DNA of 42,705 nucleotides from Lingula anatina (GCF_001039355.2 NW_019776061.1:34461-77165), one strand, 5' to 3'; positions 10,800 to 22,150 are shown, numbered from the stretch's first letter. Made by a program: numbers and translations. Notes: generated by a model not told the origin, from the sequence alone.

Positions 10800-11239
10800 C
10801 CGCATCTTTACGAAAAAAAAATATTTATATTGAAAACACATCTGTAGAGATTAAAAAAAGATGAAAAAAAGATGAAAAAAATGCCCGAGCTTTTGGCTTG
10901 TGAACCTTCTTCAGGTACCAAAACAAGAATAAACAAGCAAACTACAGGGATGCGTGACGTATGATGCATGGAAAAGGGACACGAAGTTAGAAGTGCGTGA
11001 TAAAGGTTAACGTCTTGAAGATTACGTAATAATAAAACAAGAATAATATTCGTTGAGATATTCATTGTCTCTATAAAGTCCTTTTTTGAAGTGTCTAATA
11101 TCTTTATGAACTTCTTCTCGACAATCCGTCTTTGTCTTGTGTCGCGTATGTGTCCTTTTAAAATGGTGACTGTTTGTACTGTGGTGGTTCTTGATGCGAG
11201 TTTTAAGGGCGTAAGACAGCTTTTTTCTATCGTTTTCAC
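10800..11239 (-). pseudogene. possible Penelope-like retroelement C-terminal relic
   Basis: A 143-codon minus-strand frame contains LASRTTTVQTVTILKGHIRD, RQRRIVEKKFIKILDT and, near its end, VPEEGSQAKSSGIFF. The R-x-RR-x-x-E-K-x-[FY]-I pattern and the CTGAAGAAGGTTCACAAGCC stretch recall the 3' ends of Penelope-like elements as I remember them. A second GAAGAAGG...CGAAAAGCG stretch occurs at 38690-38720. No reverse transcriptase domain is present, so at most this is a 5'-truncated relic. Confidence 0.4.
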
Positions 11240-11940
11240 TTTTAATTACTATTAGTTCTATTACTGTACATAGCTACCAATTATCTGCGCTTTAAGCTTG
11301 TACTTTTTATTACAGATACAAGCAAGGCAAGCAAAAAGTCTCTGGCAGTGAATTGTGAACTGTTGCTGCTACCACTCCTACATAAAGTAGATATTGCAAA
11401 CATACATCGGTACATGAATCAATAAGATATCAGACAACTTTCATGGAAAATAAACTGAAATTAAAGCTGGATATTCTTTTATCTATTATCATTTCGCATT
11501 AACGTTAAATCTCGGCAAGTACGTCTTCATCACCATCATACTTTAGTCGCAGTCCGAAGCGATGAAGTTCGAACAGTGCATATCAAAATCGTAAATAGGA
11601 GTTCTTACGTAGGAAACATCGCGCTAGAGAACGGGTTTAATTAAGGCATTCTTGTTAGCGGTATTGTCACTATTTTAGGGAATCATGAACAAATCTGGAT
11701 GACTCTATCTATAAAAAAGCAATTGTTACCTAAAAATAAAAAAATTACTTCTCAGAATTAATGCAAGAAAAATTAATGAAAAGAACAAAGGCAAAATATT
11801 TTTAATTAAAAATGGAATCTGAACGACAAATACAGCTTCAAGCAAATAAAAATGAAAATAGAATATACACACCCTTGACTTACAATTAATTTTTAAAATA
11901 ATGTCGGTACCTTGTCAATGTATGGCAGGACTACGTGAAA
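11240..11940. other. gene-free AT-rich DNA
   Basis: No convincing gene. A minus-strand reading at 11500-11575 gives FELHRFGLRLKYDGDED followed by VLAEI and a stop. It looks protein-like but has no supporting splice site that I trust. Confidence 0.45.
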
Positions 11941-11957
11941 ACAACATACACCCTCCC

Positions 11958-12026
11958 CTACACATACACTACACACACACGCTCGCGCGCACACACACAC
12001 GCGCGCGCGCGCACGCACACACAGGC
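11958..12026. repeat. (CA)n/(CG)n alternating purine-pyrimidine tract
   Basis: ACACAC, CGCGCG and GCACGCACAC segments run almost without interruption. A run of 12 alternating G/C bases lies at 12001-12012. Such DNA can adopt the Z form. Confidence 0.9.
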
Positions 12027-12387
12027 TCGAAGAGGGGGAGAGCCAAATCCAATCATTGAAGTTGTACATCGGTTCATTGTTTGACCTAAGTAAATCATCA
12101 TAAAATAAACGAATCAGATCAAAATTATAATAAAGCGCTGAATGTGCAGACCAGCAAAACTACTCTTCCCCGTTGCCAAAGCTCTTAATCCAGGTCTATC
12201 TTTTAAAATAAAATATTTTATTGTATAACAAAAAAAAAAAACGTATAAAACAACAGACTTCGGTCAAATAATCTAGCTGTGTGTAATACTGTGCATGAAC
12301 CCAAAATATATGCTATAGATGTAACATTATCAAAATAGAAATACCATATCATGAAAAGTCACATTAGAATTCTCCCCCATCCCCTCC

Positions 12388-12514
12388 NNNNNNNNNNNNN
12401 NNNNNNNNNNNNNNNNNNNNNNNNNNNNNNNNNNNNNNNNNNNNNNNNNNNNNNNNNNNNNNNNNNNNNNNNNNNNNNNNNNNNNNNNNNNNNNNNNNNN
12501 NNNNNNNNNNNNNN
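12388..12514. other. assembly gap (127 N) flanked by the same sequence
   Basis: Sequence 12272-12374 recurs at 12528-12628 with one or two changes (CTAGCTGTGTGTARTACTGT...). The gap therefore sits between two copies of about 100 bp. This suggests a mis-sized gap, an allelic overlap or an unresolved tandem repeat. ORFs crossing the N run are meaningless. Confidence 0.95.
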
Positions 12515-12625
12515 CATGGGCAAAAAACTAGCTGTGTGTAGTACTGTGCATGAACCCAAAATATATGCTATAGATGTAACATTATCAAAATAGAAATACC
12601 ATATCATGAAAAGTCACATTAGAAT

Positions 12626-12640
12626 CCCCCCCCCCCCCCC
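12626..12640. repeat. C15 homopolymer
   Basis: Fifteen Cs, at the same place where the left copy (12371-12387) reads TCTCCCCCATCCCCTCC. It is a likely cause of the broken assembly. Confidence 0.9.
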
Positions 12641-12659
12641 ACCAATACGCCCCATTTCT

Positions 12660-14435
12660 ATTGATACCATTCAAACTCAGCGTGTGTAGGAGTGTGAAAA
12701 CTAAAGTAGATCAAAAGTTCGCGGATAGGGAAGATAGGTAATCTCCTTTTGCTCTTTTTTTTAACCTGTCAATTTTGAGAAGAAATACAGTGAATCGGTG
12801 TCTCTCATTGCACTTAGTCAATATAAATTCAAATATGTGAAAAACATCTTTCCTTTATCACGTAATTCGTCAGAGGTAATAAAATACAGCATTTCCCTAG
12901 AAAACCTTTACCCCCTCTTGTGAATGCAATGTGTCGTCTGCAGAGCTCAGCGTCTGCTACCTCGCTGGATGCTTCGCGGTTCCCGGGATGTGAACAGTTA
13001 ACGCGGTCCGAAAATTTTTAGGGGGAGTCAGATGAAATAGAGAGGGACCGTGGCATCTATAAAGTTCTACATGATGAAGCTGGAGATGTGGGCTAGTTTT
13101 ACTCTTTTCTTTCAAAATTTGCAATATACTCCGACTTGCAGTACCCCCATGCAAGCAAAATATTTTGCTGGTATCTTGATACATCTCCCACTTGTGTCTC
13201 CCCCCTAAAACGGTCCACACTAAAAAATCAATAATCGTATGGCAATTTTATACAGGCAATTGACCTACTTTTATACCCGTGCAGCTGTTGTCGAGTTTTA
13301 TGGCTGTGGAGTGAAAACGTGATAGGCCTACACGTCTGTGATATAAAAATTATTTCTAATTACATAATTTACAAACAGTGCATTTGGAATAAAGGTGTCC
13401 AGATTTGTGAGCAAAAGATGACATTGCTATATGAAAATAATGAAAAAATTGGAGACCGGTCAAAATCAAGAAAAATGCATATTTTCTCTTATATGCAAAT
13501 TAGGTTCATTGAAGTAATATAAGACTGGCCGGAAGTGATGTTCAGAGATTTGTAATGGTGATGATCTTGATGGCCTTGATGATCTTAATGGTGGTTCATA
13601 AAATATTATCAAAGTTTTCAGTTGTCATCTGGTGAGAAAGAAATTTTCTGCACTAACACAATCATTCCACGAGTGAAAAATAATTAGTAAACGCGCCTCA
13701 GAGTTGCGCTGCAGACGTCACGGCTTTTGGGCGAAAATCACACGCGACATTTCGTCATAATTATTTGATATTATAGTTAAAAAACTGTGATTGAAAATGG
13801 ATATCGGCAAAGCATTAAAATTTTGACAGCATTTCTATTTATTAGTGTTCGACAAGGATGAATTTAATTAGTATACCCTCTCTCTCTTTTTAAGCGAATA
13901 TAAAGGAGAAAGCCGAGCGAAAAAATAATGCGCATAACAGTCAAAATATTCAGAAGTAAAAAAATTCAGAGTTAAAAATCTTGTTGGCCACTACAGTTCC
14001 TCTTTATAGAGGATCACACGCAAAATTTTAAGGCAACTTGTATTGGTAGCCGTATAAATTGATGTTGTAAAGTAAATGACTTACACTTTCACTAAGTGCA
14101 GATAAAGATTATAACGGAATCAAACAAGTTAAAGGAAAGGGAGTTATTGAGTGTTGTGCCGACAGACAACTCACAACGTCAATAACAACAATAACAACAA
14201 CAACAATCTACACGCGATATGGTAACGTACATATCGGTAACGCAGTGGCCGATTAAGAGGTTTCTGAAAAATATATCGCACCACTATTCCCCTCTTGAAA
14301 TTAGAATTTTGTCTAACCTTTGTATATTTTTAATTGGGAAATCTACTTATTGATATTATTCCATTTTTTCACAAAAATTATTTGTTTTTCTTTAAAAATT
14401 TAAGTGAAAGGGATTAGAAGAGGGAGAAAAAGAGC
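12660..14435. other. gene-free stretch
   Basis: No exon with paired splice sites was found. A minus-strand 87-codon frame at 12957-13220 has no recognisable motif. A GATGATCTTGATGG-type imperfect repeat lies at 13555-13590 and an AACAACAAT repeat at 14180-14205. Confidence 0.5.
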
Positions 14436-14439
14436 AACA

Positions 14440-15809
14440 ATTGAACACACATATTTTCCCCCAAAATATCCTTTATTACAGTGAAATAATGAAGAACATA
14501 CATACTATTGGCATGCATGTACCAAAAACAAAAAGACTTTCACTAGTTTCTAAAAATGAAAATCAATATATCTTCATACATAAAGAACAATGCACCACCT
14601 CCAAAAGAATTAACAAAATTTCAAGTATGGCATTACAGTATGGACAGACCTCTATTCAAACAAATAAAAAATACATCAATAGAACAATTTTGAATATCTA
14701 ATTTCCTTGATCTGAAAACAGTAAAGGAACGAATCTGACAAACTACACTGATATAATTTTATTTCCATTTCTTATTCTTTATTTCACAATACACGCTAAC
14801 AGATTTACCATAATTTTAACATAAACAACTAACAAAATTGTTAAGATGCAGAAAATATCAAAAGAACATGTTTGTTCAATTGAGACGTTTAACATGCCAA
14901 AGAATTGAAAATGGCATAGGTGACAGCAATGTACAGACATGGCTGTAAATAAAAATAATATATTAGTGAATGTTGCAATGGTGTGGGACAAATTTTCTTC
15001 CAGCCTTCTTAAAGCTTTTATATTTGTACAACATTAATAAAATTTCCATCTTAAGACATCTATTTGAATGTTACATGACATACAGTTTAAAACCAGAAGG
15101 ACAAAGCATTATTATGTCTTGTATATTGTAAAATAAACATTTATCTTCTACCCTTTTCTGAACCAAAACAAAAGTTCTTGGAATGTTGAGTACACCAAAC
15201 AAGCCAACACAGCTGTATTTCTAGGATAATAGATTTTAAAAAACAAACTGCAAAGTACTATTTTTGATTTTCATCTGGATTCTTAATTTCAACTCCGCTG
15301 TTACATTAACTAAGCTGTATCATTTGCCCTCACATTTTTAAGTACAACAAAAATATCATTATAACAGGTTAAATTAGATTATACTTGTCATGGAACTTTT
15401 TTGTTGGTTGTATTTGCCTTAGCACTTCTTTTAATTCAGTCCATTAATCCAGTTAATATATGTGCTAACTACTATGTAATAATACAGTCTCATGGTTACG
15501 TCTTGCAATCTGTAAAGCCTACAGATTAATCAAGATTTTAAAAATCTGTTAACTGATTTCTTATTGTTAAATTAGCAACAAATAAACTAAATATTGGTAT
15601 GAGAGTTCTTTGAGGAATATTTTATGTGCAAGCATGTGGGCTAAAGTTTCTGCAAACAGAACATCAGCACAAACACTATATTCAAACAAGAGGACTGACT
15701 CTTTAATAGCGTAACATTTTTATCTGGAATTATTTAATAAACAGGAATTCCAATTCTTCATCAGAGTTGGAAAGCTTCACCCATAAAAGAACAAATATAT
15801 TATATGGGT
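14440..15809 (-). other. probable 3' untranslated region of the minus-strand gene
   Basis: The stretch follows the stop codon of the distal last exon (15810). It is AT-rich, lacks exons and contains several minus-strand AATAAA signals (TTTATT on the plus strand, for example near 14474 and 14780). UTR status is inferred from position. Confidence 0.4.
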
Positions 15810-15959
15810 TTAATATAACACTTCATAATAAAGTTCCATCATAACTACCAACATCTGTTCTGCTTTGTGTGAGACATATTTCCTCTCGACACATGAATAA
15901 GACAAAGTGCTGCTCTTGGTGCTGTCTTTCACTGCCTGCATTTTCATGGTAAGGGTACT
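15810..15959 (-). CDS. alternative last exon, distal copy
   Basis: A T-run plus TAG acceptor precedes AGT ACC. Fifty codons run from STLTMKMQAVKDSTKSSTLS to EVLY and a stop. It is homologous to the proximal copy over its first ~25 codons, with mostly conservative changes, and entry phase 0 matches the donor at 17902. The two copies diverge after the shared SY-x-CV. Confidence 0.5.
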   Translation of the reverse strand, partial: STLTMKMQAVKDSTKSSTLSYSCVERKYVSHKAEQMLVVMMELYYEVLY

Positions 15960-18900
15960 CTAAAAAAAGAACAATATAACAGAAAAAACTGAAAATTACA
16001 TTGGAAAGACTGGCAAATCCAAGGACTTAAAATAGTTAAACATTAATAATTTTGTCAAATCTTGTCTAATATTTCTGAAATTTGTACAAATGATGCTTAA
16101 CAACAATAAAAATCTGTGATTAGATGATCTGTTGACTGTATCTAATGAAAAGTGTTTTTTGGGACAATTAATTTAGGACAACTGAAATTTACATTGAAAA
16201 GACTGGCAAATAACACGACTTAAATTAGTTAAACGTTAATAATTTTGACAAATCTTAACTAATGTTTTTCAAATCTCTACAAATGATGCTTAACAACAAT
16301 TAAAATCTGTGATAAGCTGATCAGTTGTCTGTCTTTTTTTTAAGTGTCAAGTTTATTGGAAATTGATAATCAGAAGTGTGAGAATTATCCAAAACAAATA
16401 TTTCAATATTGCAATGTATTATTTACTTTCAAAGAAAACAGAAAATGTGATGATTTAGTTTGTTTGTGTAGCAGGTTGCAAATTACCTATAACTGTCATC
16501 TGGAAAACAATATATACCCAAACAAGACTTCTTCTTACTATCAATGCCAGATGTAGATTACTCCTTACAATGCGGTTCTGGAATGGGTTGTTGTTATCAC
16601 AATATTTGACAATGTCCTAAATCTTGCCACATATCATGTATTGTACACATGGATAAGACATAGTGCTGCTCTTGGTGCTGTCTTTCGCTGCCTGCATCTT
16701 CATGGTAAAGGTACTCTGGAAAAAGAACAATATAACTGAAAAAACTGAAAATAACATAGAAAACGCTGGCAAATTCCACGACATGAAATAGTTAAACGTT
16801 AATAATTTTTTCAAATCTTGTCCAATATTTTTGAAATTCGTACAAATGATGCTTAACAACAATAAAAATCTGTGATTAGATGATTTGTTGACTGCATTTA
16901 ATGAAAAGTGTTTTTTGGGACAACATATTTGGGAAAACTGAAATTTACATTGAAAAGACTGGCAAATCCAAGGACTTAAAATAGTTAAACTTTAATAATT
17001 TTGTCAAATCTTGTCCAATATTTCTGAAATTTTTCCAAATGATGCTTAACAACAATAAAAATTTGTGATAAGCTGATCAGTTGACTGTATCTAAAATAAA
17101 GTATTTTCTTTGGATGATATATTTGAGAAATCTGAAAATTACACTGTAAACACAAATTCCATGACATAAAATAGTTAAACGTTAATAATTTTGACAAATC
17201 TTATGCAATATTTCTGAAATTTGTACAAATGATGCTTAACAAAAATTAAAATATGTGATTATCTGATCAGTTGACTGTGTCTAATGAAAAGTGTTTTTGG
17301 ACAATATATACTGACAGTCAATGAAAGCGCATCATTTATCAAATAATATTTGAAGTTCCTTTTGCACATTAAGAAAATAACAGTTTTTGTGTGAAATATG
17401 ACCCATTATTCAGTCACACAAGGTGAAATAAAGGTCAGAAAAGATCATTAAAATGCAAGGTCACGTGATCAAATCTCTTTGGTTCCGCCCAGCCTCTAGC
17501 ATCCCCAGGGCCCGCAATCGCTTTTCCAGTGTCAGACGTGGCATCAAAGAACTTTTTGTCATGTGTCACACTGGATTTGGTGACTACCTTAAATAGGCTT
17601 AATTAATCACCATATATATTGAACCTGATTAATTCACACCAATCACGAGACAGGAAAAACACATGATTTTGTAACAGCTGATCCCAAAATCACTGAAGCG
17701 GAAATTTAAAACATCCGAGTGGTCAGCCCACTCTCTTATGACCAAACAAGTGCATACGTACTCATTTATATGGTTGGAATCGATTCTCGGTAAAAAAGTA
17801 CAAAAAAGTTTTCTGACGCGTTTTCATTGACTATCAGTATATTAAGAAAAACTAAAATTTACGCTGAAAAACACTAGCAAATTCCATGGCAACACTGGTA
17901 CCTGTGTTCTGATCTTCTCCATGTACTGGCATTTGTCACACATCTTGATCTGCAAAATGCAATAAAATGCATATCTATTACAAGGAATGATGTAGTAGCT
18001 CATGCTGGCCACAGTGCACTTATTAATCTCGTTTGACAGCTTGTTAGGGAAGTTTTTCACAAAACAACAAGCCAATCATTCTATTCAACCAACCAAATAG
18101 AAACAAAATCCGTTACTTTATGTCAGCTGTGGATAGATGACAGATGGACAGTTTAATACTAAGTTAAATTTACACAAAACTGATAAATAAACAAAACTTT
18201 GTTTATTTGCCTAAGCATTTTTTTCACCCAACATGTCCACTTTATAGGTATTACGATTTTCTTGTTACAAATCCACCTCATACTTTCCCTTTCCAAACAA
18301 AACCAAGGTCTAAAAAAGTTACCCAAAAATTCATCAATACAACTACTTTTATAAAGTTCCATCTACAATTACTACATACCCATTTGTTAATGCATGTAAC
18401 CATGCTTCTCCAATAGAAGCAGCTCTCAATTTTCTTTTTTTTTTTTTTACCTAATTATTATTATTATTATTACCAAACTTGCAACCCGAGGGTTGGATAA
18501 TTACAATCATTGCATCACAGTCGGATAAAACCATTAGTAAGAAAGAACAAAAGAATATTAAAAGACATATGCAAGCAAATTTAAAACAAAATGTCTAAAA
18601 TGCAAGGTTGAAAAAAGGAATAAAAGTCTATCAGTTAATTCTGAAACTTGTATATGGCACTTGTTAAAAAGTCACTCATTGATCGTTTGGTTTTAATTTT
18701 AGGTCTTTTAAAAGTTTCCTGTTCCCTCAATGAATATTTGGCATTTTGTTTTGGTTGCAAAAGATAATACAGTCTATGATCCGGTTCATTTGATATACTA
18801 ATAAACAATTTTTTGCATGCATTGATGCGTCTTTCACTAAGTAGTTCAAGTTTACTATGTTCACAAGCAGCATCATATTCAAGTTCAGGGTATATTATCT

Positions 18901-20951
18901 TAAGAACTCTTTCTTGAGACTTTTCTACTAAGGCAGTCAATTCATTTGTTAACCCAAAGTGCCAGACAGGGGCAGCAGGGTCCTCAGGGTCTTCTGGCCA
19001 AAATGGCTTCCCATAGGGGAATCATGACATTCGCGAATTTTTTTTTCTTTTTCTCATCATTAAACACTACTAGCCTCCTTACACCATTCTTGATATAATA
19101 CATGTCTGACCCTGAAAATAAAGAAAAAAAAACAACTCAATTCTACAATTTTAAAACAAGATAATAGCAGATTTCCATTCTATAAAAATAACAACTAGAA
19201 AAGGTACACATTTGCCAATACCAGTGTTTTGTGGATATAAGGACATCAGAAACTATGGGATATATGAACAACCAAGCTGCTATGATAAACCTCAATCGGG
19301 AATATTTGTTTATGTTGCATGTTAAGAAATCAAAATTGTCTTAATTGGAAACTAAATACAGAGTGAAAATTAAACAAAAGGCACCAGTTACAAAAAGCAA
19401 AAGGCTAGAAGTAATTTAGACACAGCAGATGTTATAAAGTTTGCATGTTTTCCTTGCAAAGGTAACTAAAAACAAATTTAGTGGTTTTGGTAATGATGTA
19501 AATATCTCCATAGTTACCTACCTACATTTTCTCTTTTCTTATTTCTTGTGCATGATGATATTACAACATGTACTTTTTTTCAATTTCTCACAGATTTTGA
19601 ATGATTTCATACCACAGGCTTAACTTGTTGAATGAATGTTAGTGAAGCCCAGACCAGAGATTTCAAAGGTCGTATTTTCGATTATTCTATATTTTGATAC
19701 CAAATCATTTGATAATATTAATAACAGTAAAAAAATTATTGAATCTACTAAATCAAATTTTCCTCGAGATTTTTTCTTATTATAAACCATTGCTCGACTC
19801 CTTCCTGGGATGAATTTAGTAACAGCCAGAAGGTCCTGAGAGTACCCCCTCCCTCCCTCTACTCCAATGTGTTCTACATGTATGTCCTATCCAGTGGGAA
19901 GACAACGTGTACCCTCTACACACTGTTGGATTACTTATATATATATTTTGTATTATGAATCAACGATTCCTATTATTGAGGTGCTTATTAAAAGTAATTG
20001 CTATATATCTTTATTGAGGGACTGATAATAAAATACACACGGGTGGGGGGGGGGGGGGGGGGCGGAAACAGTAGGGATGGGTCACATTTTTTTTGTCTAC
20101 TAAAAGCTAGGGGTGGGCCCCAAAAAATTGAGCCATACATTTAGGGTGGCCAACAAGCAGTTTTTGAGAACTTAAAAGTAAAACAACCTGAAAGAGGTCC
20201 GTTTCTGGTTCTTCTTTTTTACAAGCACTTTTTAGAACAAACAACAAAAGTTTTTTGTAGCTGTTAGAGAACAGCGTTTCACTGACAAAGCCTGCCACCC
20301 AGTAATTCATTTAGAAACATGTCCATAGCTGCCATATTCTACCCAGGGAACTCCCCAATGCAAAGAATACGTATCTAAAGACAGGATTAATACACATCAT
20401 TTTTGTCCAACTAGTTGTCGGTTTAACAGATTTTGTATCGGTTAGGAATCAAACCCGGACTGCCCGCATGGCAGACGCGCATTATTCCATTGAATTTCGC
20501 GTGCTTCTAAGACGTCTAGTTTGTACGATGGCCTTCACCCTCTCCCCTCCCCAATAAATCCTTCCATGATGCTCAGAAACTTTTCTACAAGTTTGAGTGA
20601 TATGTTCTGTATTTTAAATAATTTACTGACACCAATTTCATTTACAGTGGCAATCTACACCTCCGTATAATGTCGTACGGTATTGACCCATTAGAGCCTG
20701 CGTCATCAAAACAAACGGCAGCCATACTGGAGGGAGACCGGAATCGTCTGCTGCGCATGAACAAGCCATGTCTGTAGTTCAGTTTTCGTTTTCTGTATTT
20801 TTTTTTTTCATATTTAACTGAGCAAAATGATGAATTACTGCAGGGTATTTGATCGAGAGAAGGTTATTTTCATTTATGATAGATCCACATATTTAATTTA
20901 CCTGTTGACTGTTTCCTGTTCACTCTGATGGACTTGGCCATCCTTCTGGCT
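15810..20951 (-). CDS. unrecognised minus-strand gene with two alternative last exons
   Basis: Exons supported by splice sites and phase: 20902-20941 (ATG in a GGATGG context after an acceptor at 20952; encodes MAKSIRVNRKQST, donor phase 1), 18968-19111 (enters in phase 1), 17902-17949 (IKMCDKCQYMEKIRTQ, phase 0/0), then a last exon at 16617-16715 or 15810-15959. The second coding exon reads GSDMYYIKNGVRRLVVFNDE, a lysine run, then MIP; after one extra C it continues YGKPFWPEDPEDPAAP and then joins a LINE fragment. Linkage of 17902-17949 to the upstream exons is inferred; intermediate exons may be missing. The protein starts basic and has a K-rich stretch. I do not recognise the family. The LINE junction and the 1-nt shift suggest either a broken allele or skipped exons. 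Confidence 0.4.
15960..17310. repeat. intronic ~190-bp repeat, five copies
   Basis: Copies begin near 15987, 16181, 16735, 16935 and 17129. They share ACTGAAAATTACATTG, TAGTTAAACGTTAATAATTTT, ACAAATGATGCTTAACAACA and GATCTGTTGACTGT. A partial sixth start lies at 17846. The array surrounds the proximal last exon, so exon and flanking intron were probably duplicated together. Confidence 0.85.
16617..16715 (-). CDS. alternative last exon, proximal copy
   Basis: An acceptor TTTTTCCAG is followed by 33 codons, STFTMKMQAAKDSTKSSTMS to CGKI and a stop. It is the paralogue of 15810-15959 with a shorter, different C-terminus. It is the first last exon met by the minus-strand transcript. Phase 0 entry fits the donor at 17902. 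Confidence 0.5.
   Translation of the reverse strand, partial: STFTMKMQAAKDSTKSSTMSYPCVQYMICGKI
17311..17837. mobile_element. MITE-like element, ~24-bp TIRs, TATA (or TA) target duplication
   Basis: The left end CTGACAGTCAATGAAAGCGC and the complement of the right end CTGATAGTCAATGAAAACGC match at 21 of 24 positions when extended to TCA. TATA flanks both sides (17307-17310 and 17838-17841). Other copies of the host 190-bp repeat read straight across this point (GACAA...ATTT...GAAAAACTGAAA). It is 527 bp with no ORF. The superfamily is unresolved; a TA-type target would fit Tc1/mariner, a 4-bp target others. Confidence 0.82.
18433..18967 (-). mobile_element. 5'-truncated LINE (CR1/Jockey-like) 3' end
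   Basis: The minus-strand frame VWHFGLTNELTALVEKSQER, then IIYPELEYDAACE, ELLSERRINACKKLF and DHRLYYLL is the typical C-terminus of CR1/Jockey-group reverse transcriptase ORFs. It ends YKFQN and a stop at 18635. About 160 bp of 3' sequence follows, then a (TAA)n run and poly(A) (plus strand T-run at 18437-18450, TTA repeats at 18455-18473). Only the end of ORF2 is left. It joins the gene exon at about 18967 directly after DPAAP. Confidence 0.8.
18968..19111 (-). CDS. second coding exon of the unrecognised gene, joined to a LINE
   Basis: A TATTTTCAG acceptor precedes 19111. Phase 1 entry joins the first exon to give STGSDMYYIKNGVRRLVVF. A lysine run encoded by AAA/AAG codons follows. CCCC at about 19017-19020 shifts the frame: one base fewer would keep YGKPFWPEDPEDPAAP open into the LINE frame. 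The natural donor is not visible and may have been lost. Confidence 0.4.
19120..20430. other. intronic DNA without recognised gene
   Basis: It lies inside the minus-strand gene. A 67-codon minus frame at 20107-20310 (MNYWVAGFVSETLFSNSYKK start) has no known motif and no clear splice sites. Confidence 0.45.
20045..20062. repeat. G18 homopolymer
   Basis: Eighteen consecutive Gs within GGGTG...GGCGG. It is G-quadruplex-prone and sequencing-error-prone. Confidence 0.9.
20440..20512 (-). tRNA. tRNA-like relic (tRNA pseudogene or SINE head)
   Basis: The minus strand reads AATGGAATAATGCGCGTCTG, then CCATGCGGGCAG, then TCCGGGTTTGATTCC. The last part matches the B-box GGTTCGANNCC with one mismatch, and TGGAATAATGCG is a weak A-box. 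A CTGCC...GGCAG stem can form an anticodon arm, but the base 5' of the anticodon is not U and the T-stem is poorly paired. A functional tRNA is unlikely. Confidence 0.5.
20530..20900. other. intronic stretch with a CpG-containing patch
   Basis: Around 20690-20770 the sequence GCGTCATCAAAACAAACGGC, CAGCCATACTGGAGGG and GACCGGAA has promoter-like words (CRE/YY1-like). No exon is supported. Confidence 0.3.
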
Positions 20952-21239
20952 GGAAGATGATAAAAAAAACATCTTTAAAACAATCTTCTTAATTTTTTAG
21001 TGTCTTAAAACTGGTTTTTCAGTTTCTTTGACAAAGTAATAAAATGCCCAAGGGATTTACATAAAAAGTCTCACATCAGTAGCAGCACAAATTCACCTAA
21101 ATATCAGGTATTACATTATAAAAGACGAAAAACTTGCTGAAAGGCTGTAAAGATCCAGAAAACAATGTGATCTGTGTAGAAACATTTAATATATGCAATG
21201 CATGCTCTTATATAACCATATTGGAAATTATTCTGGAGC

Positions 21240-21408
21240 CATTGCGTTCCATTGTGGCAGCATAGTCCTGTGCCCCCCAGTGCAGTGTAGTAGTCTGGAG
21301 TCATTGAGTTCCATTGTGGTAATAAGTCCTGTGTCTCCTAGTACAGTGTAGTAGTCTGGAGTCATTGTGTTCCATTGTGGCAGTATAGTCATGTGTCTCC
21401 TAGTACAG
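21240..21408. repeat. 61-bp minisatellite, first block
   Basis: About three units of GGAGTCATTGTGTTCCATTG, TGGCAGTATAGTCCTGTG and CCTCCTAGTACAGTGTAGTA. It continues at 22150 after an LTR-containing insertion. Confidence 0.93.
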
Positions 21409-21560
21409 TGTAGTAGTTATAATAAAGTGACTAGAGTAGCCGGTGTTTTAAGAGACCATGTGCTCTTTATTCCATTTATACTAACTCATGTGTAAAACTG
21501 ATGACGTAAGATCTACATATAAGATATAACACACGCATAAAGTCAAACTACTACATTACA
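21409..21560 (-). mobile_element. LTR of a Gypsy-type element, minus orientation
   Basis: On the minus strand a polypurine tract AAGGTGGGGAAGGA (21561-21574) is followed directly by TGTAATGTAGTAGTTTGACT. The segment has a TATA-like GTATAAATGG, an AATAAAG signal, and ends ACTACTACA, giving TG...CA ends over 152 bp. This is the layout of a 3' LTR. Because TGTAGTAGT also occurs in the minisatellite, the 3' boundary has a few bases of ambiguity. Confidence 0.65.
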
Positions 21561-21574
21561 TCCTTCCCCACCTT

Positions 21575-22150
21575 GAATTACTTTTACCTGGGGTTGAAAA
21601 GTAAACTGAAAATAATAATAATATATGTGCAGTGTCTGACAGTCTCTCACAAAAGTCTTCGTGATTTACATGTAACAGTCTTTGAAAATGAGAAACATAA
21701 GCAGTCACTGATCCATTGGTTACTGATTCTTGAATAAAATCACTTAAATTGTAGCAGTGTTATTGTCTTTCTGTCATTTTTTTAATACAAACATGAAACT
21801 TTAAGTGCTGTTCTTACAAATCAATGTCTCTAAAAAAAAATGATTGAAGTCCTTTACTGTATTTTGTGATCTTAGTGTTCACTGTCACATGTACAGTTTG
21901 AATTACTTTGAGAAAGAGATAAAAATTAAGTCCTATACAAGAGAGGAGAGGTTGCCAGAACATCACTCTCTAAGTCAAGTCTTTACCACTTGGTAGCTAA
22001 CTAAACACTTTTATAACACAAAATCCTTGAATCTTTCAGGGATTTTCCTTACTCTTTGAGATCTCCTTAAATCTGGTGATTTTGGCTGTTCTTTCGCTGA
22101 GAACATTTTGTTCACTGGCTGAAATGTCTGTCTTCACATTCTCTACGCAA
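21575..22150 (-). mobile_element. possible internal remnant of the LTR element
   Basis: The unrepeated DNA between the polypurine tract and the resumption of the minisatellite interrupts the array together with the LTR. No pol motif and no second LTR are visible. Its origin as internal retroelement sequence is inferred from position only. Confidence 0.35.

Noticed and set aside
12351-12607. ORFs on both strands crossing the N run
   Set aside because: Half of each is unknown bases, so they are artefacts of the gap.
14441-14701. Plus-strand 86-codon ORF
   Set aside because: It lies in AT-rich probable 3' UTR of the opposite-strand gene, with no motif and no splice context.
20440-20512. Functional tRNA gene
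   Set aside because: The B-box is recognisable but the T-stem and anticodon loop do not fit a working tRNA.
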